From the NCBI GenBank assembly GCA_022573485.1, contig JACZTW010000139.1:1-9648 (forward strand): a DNA stretch of 9,648 bases, read 5' to 3'. The notes beneath the pieces are model-generated. The model did not search any database. It was not told the origin of the DNA and saw only the letters and a program-made list of their open reading frames with translations. A program made the position numbers and the translations under genes. This stretch comes from Planctomycetota bacterium (GTDB lineage Bacteria > Planctomycetota > Phycisphaerae > UBA1845 > CAIVHJ01). This document shows positions 5,903-9,648 of this stretch, in pieces (within the stretch, counting starts at the first letter, position 1; each line of letters starts with the position of its first letter).

Positions 5903-6730
5903 TTACCATTGAAACCGCAGGCCTGTGATGATGCGGTAGTTGGTCTCGGGTTGGCCTGTGGGCAGATCCTGGATCACGGGAAGCTGAATCGATGTTTCCA
6001 GAATCAATTGATCGGTAACGAGCTGCACGCCTGGCGACAGGAAGACCTCGTGCGAGCCATTAACGACGTAGCGACCGTTGAGTTCGGCGACAGCGTTGAA
6101 CTCCCAGGCCATATCGCGTTGGGTCGTGCCCGAGAACAGCCGCAGCGCCAGCGAAGCGTCGTAGCGCAGGGCATCATCGCTGAAACGCCCGCGGCCGGTG
6201 TTGAGCTGATACAGGAGGTCTACATCAAAGAACAAGTCGTCGCGGCGAATCGTAAAGACCGTGCCGATGATCGGGTCATAGCTGTCGCTGGAGAAGTCGG
6301 AATCGCCGCTGCGGAAGTTCATTCCGCCCAGCACCGCCCAGCGCATAGTGTGGCCCGGCGCGTCGTCGCGCTGCCAGAAGCGATACTTGAGCATGAAAGT
6401 CAAATCGCCCACGCCGTCGTGCGCGGCCTCGGAGCGGCCGAAACGCGGGACCACGCGATCGACCTGGCGATTGACGTACGGAGCGCTGAAGATGACGGCC
6501 AGATCCTCCGTGATGCCGTAGACGAACGTGCCGATCACGCTCGAGGAATTGACGTGCATAATGTTGCCGGCAGCACCCGCCTCGGTGTAGCGATACTGCA
6601 GGCGAAAGATCGCGCCGCCCTTTCTCGGGGTCAGTGCCGCGTTGGTGTTGATCGGCCCGGCGATCACGGGGGCGCAAAGCCCCAGTGCAATCGCACCCGC
6701 CCATAAACTTCGCAGTCGGAGGTGCGTCAT
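5903..6730 (-). CDS. MetA-pathway-type outer-membrane protein (third gene of HMA operon)
   Basis: This is a 275-aa protein with a signal peptide (LRLRSLWAGAIALGLCAPVIA, cleavage near residue 24) and a mature part built of about ten to twelve beta strands. Examples are GGAIFRLQYRYTE, SSVIGTFVYGITEDLAVIFSAPYV, DLTFMLKYRFW, MRWAVLGGMNF, FFDVDLLYQL, DASLALRLF and WEFNAVAELNGRYV. It ends in YRIITGLRFQW, a classical C-terminal aromatic signal for BAM-dependent insertion. The features (GITEDLAVIFSAPYV, GVGDLTFMLKYRFW, SPGVQLVTDQLILETSIQLPV) fit the Phenol_MetA_deg/transporter family found near aromatic-degradation and metal-efflux genes. ATG 6730 follows the stop of the 58-aa peptide by only 3 nt, with GGCGGA within the coupled region, so translation is probably coupled. 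It may be an envelope channel for whatever the HMA protein binds; that is inference. Confidence 0.82.
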   Translation of the reverse strand: MTHLRLRSLWAGAIALGLCAPVIAGPINTNAALTPRKGGAIFRLQYRYTEAGAAGNIMHVNSSSVIGTFVYGITEDLAVIFSAPYVNRQVDRVVPRFGRSEAAHDGVGDLTFMLKYRFWQRDDAPGHTMRWAVLGGMNFRSGDSDFSSDSYDPIIGTVFTIRRDDLFFDVDLLYQLNTGRGRFSDDALRYDASLALRLFSGTTQRDMAWEFNAVAELNGRYVVNGSHEVFLSPGVQLVTDQLILETSIQLPVIQDLPTGQPETNYRIITGLRFQW

Positions 6731-6733
6731 GAA

Positions 6734-6910
6734 TTATCCGCCCTGTAACAGGCTGTTGAAGAGCGCGCTGACAATGTTCATGATCGTGGCGTTGGCGGCG
6801 GAGGTGCCGATGAAGAAGCCCGGGTTCGGCCCCACGCATCCGCCGATTTGAAACACCACGCCGCCGGCCAAGAGCAGCTTCATCCATCTCGCAAGCCGTA
6901 CCGTCTTCAT
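6734..6910 (-). CDS. 58-aa lipoprotein-like peptide (second gene of HMA operon)
   Basis: ATG 6910 to TAA 6734-6736 encodes 58 residues. The N terminus (MKTVRLARWMKLLLAGGVVFQIGGC) has a basic start, a hydrophobic stretch and a lipobox-like IGGC, giving a possible lipid-attached Cys25. The mature part has only about 34 residues: VGPNPGFFIGTSAANATI followed by a hydrophobic amphipathic tail MNIVSALFNSLLQGG. AAAGGCGGT (6916-6924) supplies a ribosome binding site. It starts 28 nt after the HMA gene stop and ends 3 nt before the outer-membrane gene, so the operon is tight and this is unlikely to be a chance frame. Small planctomycete proteins with a similar FQxGGC leader are, from memory, common and unnamed. 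A role as a small envelope adaptor or stabiliser of the neighbouring outer-membrane protein is a guess. Confidence 0.7.
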   Translation of the reverse strand: MKTVRLARWMKLLLAGGVVFQIGGCVGPNPGFFIGTSAANATIMNIVSALFNSLLQGG

Positions 6911-6938
6911 GTGTTACCGCCTTTCGCCCCCAATGTCG

Positions 6939-7301
6939 TTACTCGGGGCCTTTGTATACTTCACCATTCGATTCGATCTTGACCGGCGTGAATCCGCTTT
7001 CCTTGATCGCGCGCCACAGCAACGCGAAATCGGGCTTGCCGCTCGGCTTGAAAACCACGCTGGCAATGCCGGTCTTGAGTTTGAAGCTCACCGCCTGGAC
7101 ATGTTCGACACGCTCGACCGAGCGCTTGATACTGTGGCCTCAGAACGGTCAGTCGGCGCCGCTGACGAAGATCCGCGCATCCACCGATGCCGCATCAACC
7201 ATCGGGCTCGCCGCCGGTCCGTTGTGGGTCGATTGGCATCCCGACTGAAGGGCCAGAACCGTGGCCGTCAAACACGCTGCCAATGAGAGAGATTTCATCA
7301 T
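6939..7301 (-). CDS. Candidate selenoprotein: exported HMA-domain protein with UxxU metal site
   Basis: Read through two in-frame TGA codons (7149-7151 and 7140-7142), the frame from ATG 7301 to TAA 6939-6941 encodes 120 residues. Residues 1-22 are an export signal ending LQSGC, a weak lipobox (Q at -3). Residues 42-110 match the HMA fold, beta-alpha-beta-beta-alpha-beta: ARIFV, G48-A-D-U51-P-F-U54, helix GHSIKRSVERV, QAVSFKL, GIASVVF, helix DFALLWRAIKESG, and FTPVKIE. The two TGA codons fall exactly where HMA/MerP-like proteins carry CxxC, and no other stop or cysteine lies in the domain. Insertion of selenocysteine at both sites would give a periplasm-facing soft-metal-binding diselenol. 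GGAGA (7307-7311) is 5 nt from ATG 7301 and 8 nt from an in-frame ATG at 7298. It leads the operon with the genes at 6734 and 5903. If UGA is read as stop, only a 50-aa stub is made. A pseudogene is the alternative. Confidence 0.8.
7110..7125 (-). promoter_or_regulatory. Candidate bacterial SECIS hairpin downstream of the two UGA codons
   Basis: On the minus-strand RNA GCGCUC (7125-7120) pairs with GAGCGU (7115-7110), five Watson-Crick pairs plus a closing G-U, around a GGUC loop (7119-7116). The loop starts 20 nt after the second UGA and 29 nt after the first, inside the roughly 16-37 nt window used for bacterial SECIS elements. The loop begins with G, and GGUC is also the core of the E. coli fdhF SECIS loop, where SelB contacts G and U. 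The short upper stem and lack of an obvious bulged U are weaknesses. One element could serve both codons. Confidence 0.6.
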
Positions 7302-7330
7302 AGGGGTCTCCACGTACATCAATTTGGTCA

Positions 7331-7359
7331 AACATACCGCAATCCAGCGAGCACGGCAA
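7331..7359 (-). promoter_or_regulatory. Candidate promoter for the HMA operon
   Basis: On the minus strand TTGCCG (7354-7359), a 17-bp spacer and TATGTT (7331-7336) give four of six consensus matches per box with ideal spacing. Transcription would begin near 7324, about 22 nt before ATG 7301. Boxes this weak suggest regulated expression. Confidence 0.4.
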
Positions 7360-7470
7360 CGGAGCATTGGTATTTACCGGCAGAGTCAGGGAAAATAGGT
7401 ACGGCCTTGCCGCAGTGTGCTTGCATCGCACGGGCCGCCGCGAGGCAACGATCGGGATTCATGCAATTGT

Positions 7471-7483
7471 TGATCGGCGATCA
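7471..7483. promoter_or_regulatory. 13-bp palindrome in the divergent intergenic region (possible operator)
   Basis: TGATCG and CGATCA are perfect inverted half-sites separated by one G. The site lies between the HMA operon and the PAS sensor gene, 60 nt upstream of ATG 7543. Its symmetry would suit a dimeric regulator, but no second copy was seen and the GATC core is common, so the evidence is thin. The rest of the 241-bp gap holds no supported gene, and no convincing promoter for the sensor gene was found. Confidence 0.25.
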
Positions 7484-7542
7484 GGACCAGGGAACTCTAG
7501 GAAACCGGCCGCGGTCTTACCTGCAAACTAGAACTGGATGCC

Positions 7543-9648
7543 ATGAACACAACACGACTCACCGACACTCGACTACTGGTCCTGAGCATTGTGCTTTCGG
7601 GTGGAATCTTCGCCGTCGATCTCTCGCTGCCGCTCGGCGTGGCCAGCGGCGTGCCCTATGTCGTCATCGTACTGGCTTCGCTGTGGTCGCCGAAACGACG
7701 CGATACATATCTGGCTGCATCGACCGGCACGGCACTCACGGCGCTGGGCTATTTCTTCTCTGCCGCGGGCGGGATCTTTTGGATGGTGCTGGTCAATCGG
7801 TTCCTGGCCTTGTTCGTGATTTGGGCCGCCGCGCTGTTGGTACTCCAGCGGAAGAGCGCGGAGGCGGCGTTGCGCAAGAGCGAGAAGCGCTACCGGAATT
7901 TGTTTCATCAAGCTCCCATTTCGCTGTGGGAGGAAGATTTCTCCGCGTTGCAGCAGTGGATCGCGGAGCTGCGGAAGACGGGAGTGAGCGACCTGGGCGA
8001 GTATCTTCAGCACCATCCGGAAGCGGTTCAAGAGGCGGCTCGCCTCGTACGCGTGATTGATGTAAACGAAGGAACCCTGCGCCTCTTCGGCGTGGGAAGT
8101 ATGGCGGAGCTTTTTTCCGCCCCCCTCAAGGATGTCGGGGAGCACAAGGGATCGGCATTCTCGAATCAAGCTTTTGCGGAACAGTTGATCGCCATCTGGG
8201 AGGGCCGGCGTCGGTTCGAAACCGAGTTCGCCGCGAGCACGTCCGGGGGCGCTCATATTGACTGCCTTCTTCAATGGGTGGCGCCTCGAACCCCGGGGAA
8301 CTTGGACCTCTCGTACGTCATTATTGCCCTCTCCGACATCACCGATCGTAAGCGGGCCGAGGCGGCCCTACGCGAGAGTGAACTGTGGATGCACAACATA
8401 TTCAACTCTCTGGAGGAGAGCGTATTCGTAATCACCGCAGACAGGCATCTTGTTAATGTCAATGCCGCGGCCGAGAGGACGTTCGGGTACTCGAAGGATG
8501 AGCTGGCCGACAATTCTACCGAGATTCTACACATCGACCATGACCACTACGTGGAATTCGGAAAGCGAATCCAGAGGGCTTTCGACCGCAGCGAAACCGC
8601 GTGCTTCGAATTTGAGCTCAAGAGGAAAAACGGCGAAGTATTCCCCAGCGAACACACGGTCTCTCTTTTGAAGAACGACGCGGGAAAAACTATCGGCATC
8701 GTCAGCGTCGTCAGGGACATCACTGAGCGCAAGCGGGCGGAGGAAGAGTTGCGCTTGAAGCAGTTTGCGATCGACCACAGCGCGGATCCTATCTACTGGA
8801 TCGGCCTGAACGGCCGCATACTCTACGTGAACCAGGCGGCCTGCCGTTCGCTGGGCTACACGCAGGAAGAACTCCAGTCCATGACCGTGCCTGATATCGA
8901 TCCAGGCTTTTCAGACGGCTTGTTGGAGGAGCACTGGAACAAAATGAAGGAAGCGCGCTCCATGACCTTTGAATCTCATCACCGAACAAAACAGGGACGG
9001 GTGTTCCCTGTGGAGGTCACAACGAACTATGTGCAGTTCGAGGAGCGCGAATTCCACTGGGTTTATGTCCGTGACATTACGGAGCGCAAGCAGGCAGAGC
9101 GAGCGGTACGCGTGAGTGAGGCGCGCTTGAATGGGTTCCTCGAAGCCGCACCGGTTGGCATGGTCGTTTTCGACGACCAGCTTCGATATCTGAAAATCAA
9201 CAAATCGCTGGCGAAGATCAACGGGTTAAGCGTCGACGACCATCTTGGGAAGACAATGCAAGAAGTCGTGCCTCACATTGCGCCTGGAATTGAGGCCCTG
9301 TATCGCGAGATACTCACAACCGGCGAGCCGGTCCTGAACACCGAAGTCAGCGGGGAAGTATCGAGTCAACCAGGCGTTGCGCGTCACTTCTTAAGCTCTC
9401 AATTTAGAATTCCGGCGGACGAGCCAGAAACATTCATGCTCGGTGCCATTGTGCTCGAAATCACCGAAATCAAGCAGACGGAGGAGGCCTTGCGGGAGAG
9501 CGAACGTCGCCTGCGGAGTGTTCTCGACGGCTTGTTCGAGGCACCGATCGGGCTCTGCTTTCTGGATCGTGATTTGCGGTACGTGTTCATCAATGAGTGG
9601 CTTGCCAAGCTGAATGGAACCAGCGTGGAAGGACACCTGGGGCGAACG
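7543..9648 (+). CDS. Membrane-anchored multi-PAS sensor protein, probable histidine kinase (3' end cut by window)
   Basis: The frame runs 702 codons to the window edge without a stop; an in-frame TAG at 7498-7500 limits the start, and ATG 7543 has only a weak GGAT upstream. Residues 10-100 hold about four membrane segments (LLVLSIVLSGGIF, GVPYVVIVLASLW, YLAASTGTALTALGYFF, MVLVNRFLALFVIWAAALLVL). Five PAS-type domains follow, at about 117-275, 281-395, 402-515, 524-645 and 654 to the end, each joined by a heptad linker of the DITERKRAEEELR type. The first is the extended variant with a LWEEDFSAL insert before the VNE-G-LRLFG core. The effector domain is beyond base 9648; histidine kinase is most common for this layout, with a GGDEF domain the main alternative. 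PAS domains may bind haem, flavin or small ligands, but none is identifiable. It is divergent from the HMA operon, so a regulatory link is possible but unproven. Confidence 0.87.
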   Translation, partial: MNTTRLTDTRLLVLSIVLSGGIFAVDLSLPLGVASGVPYVVIVLASLWSPKRRDTYLAASTGTALTALGYFFSAAGGIFWMVLVNRFLALFVIWAAALLVLQRKSAEAALRKSEKRYRNLFHQAPISLWEEDFSALQQWIAELRKTGVSDLGEYLQHHPEAVQEAARLVRVIDVNEGTLRLFGVGSMAELFSAPLKDVGEHKGSAFSNQAFAEQLIAIWEGRRRFETEFAASTSGGAHIDCLLQWVAPRTPGNLDLSYVIIALSDITDRKRAEAALRESELWMHNIFNSLEESVFVITADRHLVNVNAAAERTFGYSKDELADNSTEILHIDHDHYVEFGKRIQRAFDRSETACFEFELKRKNGEVFPSEHTVSLLKNDAGKTIGIVSVVRDITERKRAEEELRLKQFAIDHSADPIYWIGLNGRILYVNQAACRSLGYTQEELQSMTVPDIDPGFSDGLLEEHWNKMKEARSMTFESHHRTKQGRVFPVEVTTNYVQFEEREFHWVYVRDITERKQAERAVRVSEARLNGFLEAAPVGMVVFDDQLRYLKINKSLAKINGLSVDDHLGKTMQEVVPHIAPGIEALYREILTTGEPVLNTEVSGEVSSQPGVARHFLSSQFRIPADEPETFMLGAIVLEITEIKQTEEALRESERRLRSVLDGLFEAPIGLCFLDRDLRYVFINEWLAKLNGTSVEGHLGRT

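Noticed and set aside
6939..7301. Genetic-code reassignment (UGA as Trp or Gly) as explanation for the in-frame TGAs.
   Set aside because: The RAYT, paaC and radical SAM frames end at TGA at the expected family length, and Trp is encoded by TGG throughout, so UGA is a stop in this genome.
7149..7367. Longer start for the HMA gene at 7367, giving a 72-codon frame before the first TGA.
   Set aside because: The extra N-terminal stretch has no RBS, overlaps the candidate promoter and would bury the signal peptide; ATG 7301 has GGAGA upstream.

Overview
The window looks like a GC-rich chromosomal segment of a Gram-negative-type bacterium, most likely a planctomycete or close relative from an environmental assembly. 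This is inference. It rests on two outer-membrane beta-barrel genes, sloppy lipoprotein leaders, very short membrane peptides, and GC-rich palindromic repeats around a tyrosine transposase-like gene. UGA ends at least three ordinary genes here (RAYT, paaC, radical SAM), so the standard code is in use.

Layout. 1-702 (minus): 5' part of a secreted protein with the N-terminal beta-domain often seen in S41 peptidases, preceded by a 38-codon membrane peptide. 710-1839: a repeat-rich module. A RAYT-type Y1 transposase gene (1117-1626, plus) lies between two direct copies of a REP-like hairpin cluster, and heptamer tandem repeats in opposite orientation sit at the outer edges. 1833-2639 (minus): a solitary paaC-like ferritin-fold gene, divergent from an exported beta-barrel protein gene (2814-3710, plus) that has a good sigma70-type promoter. 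A large imperfect hairpin (3730-3804) separates this from a convergent B12-binding radical SAM gene (3838-5775, minus), which has a near-consensus promoter.

5903-7301 (minus): a compact three-gene operon. Its first gene encodes an exported heavy-metal-associated (HMA) domain protein in which both cysteines of the CxxC metal site are replaced by in-frame UGA codons (UGA-Pro-Phe-UGA). The reading frame then continues through the whole HMA fold to a TAA. A hairpin with a GGUC apical loop sits 20 nt after the second UGA and 29 nt after the first, matching a bacterial SECIS. A 58-aa lipoprotein-like peptide and a MetA-type outer-membrane protein follow, 28 and 3 nt apart. I read this as a candidate double-selenocysteine (UxxU) envelope metal-binding protein with two envelope partners. 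It is the most important observation in the window.

7543-9648 (plus): a divergently transcribed membrane-anchored sensor with at least five PAS domains, cut by the window end. The 241-bp region between it and the HMA operon holds a plausible operon promoter and a 13-bp palindrome.
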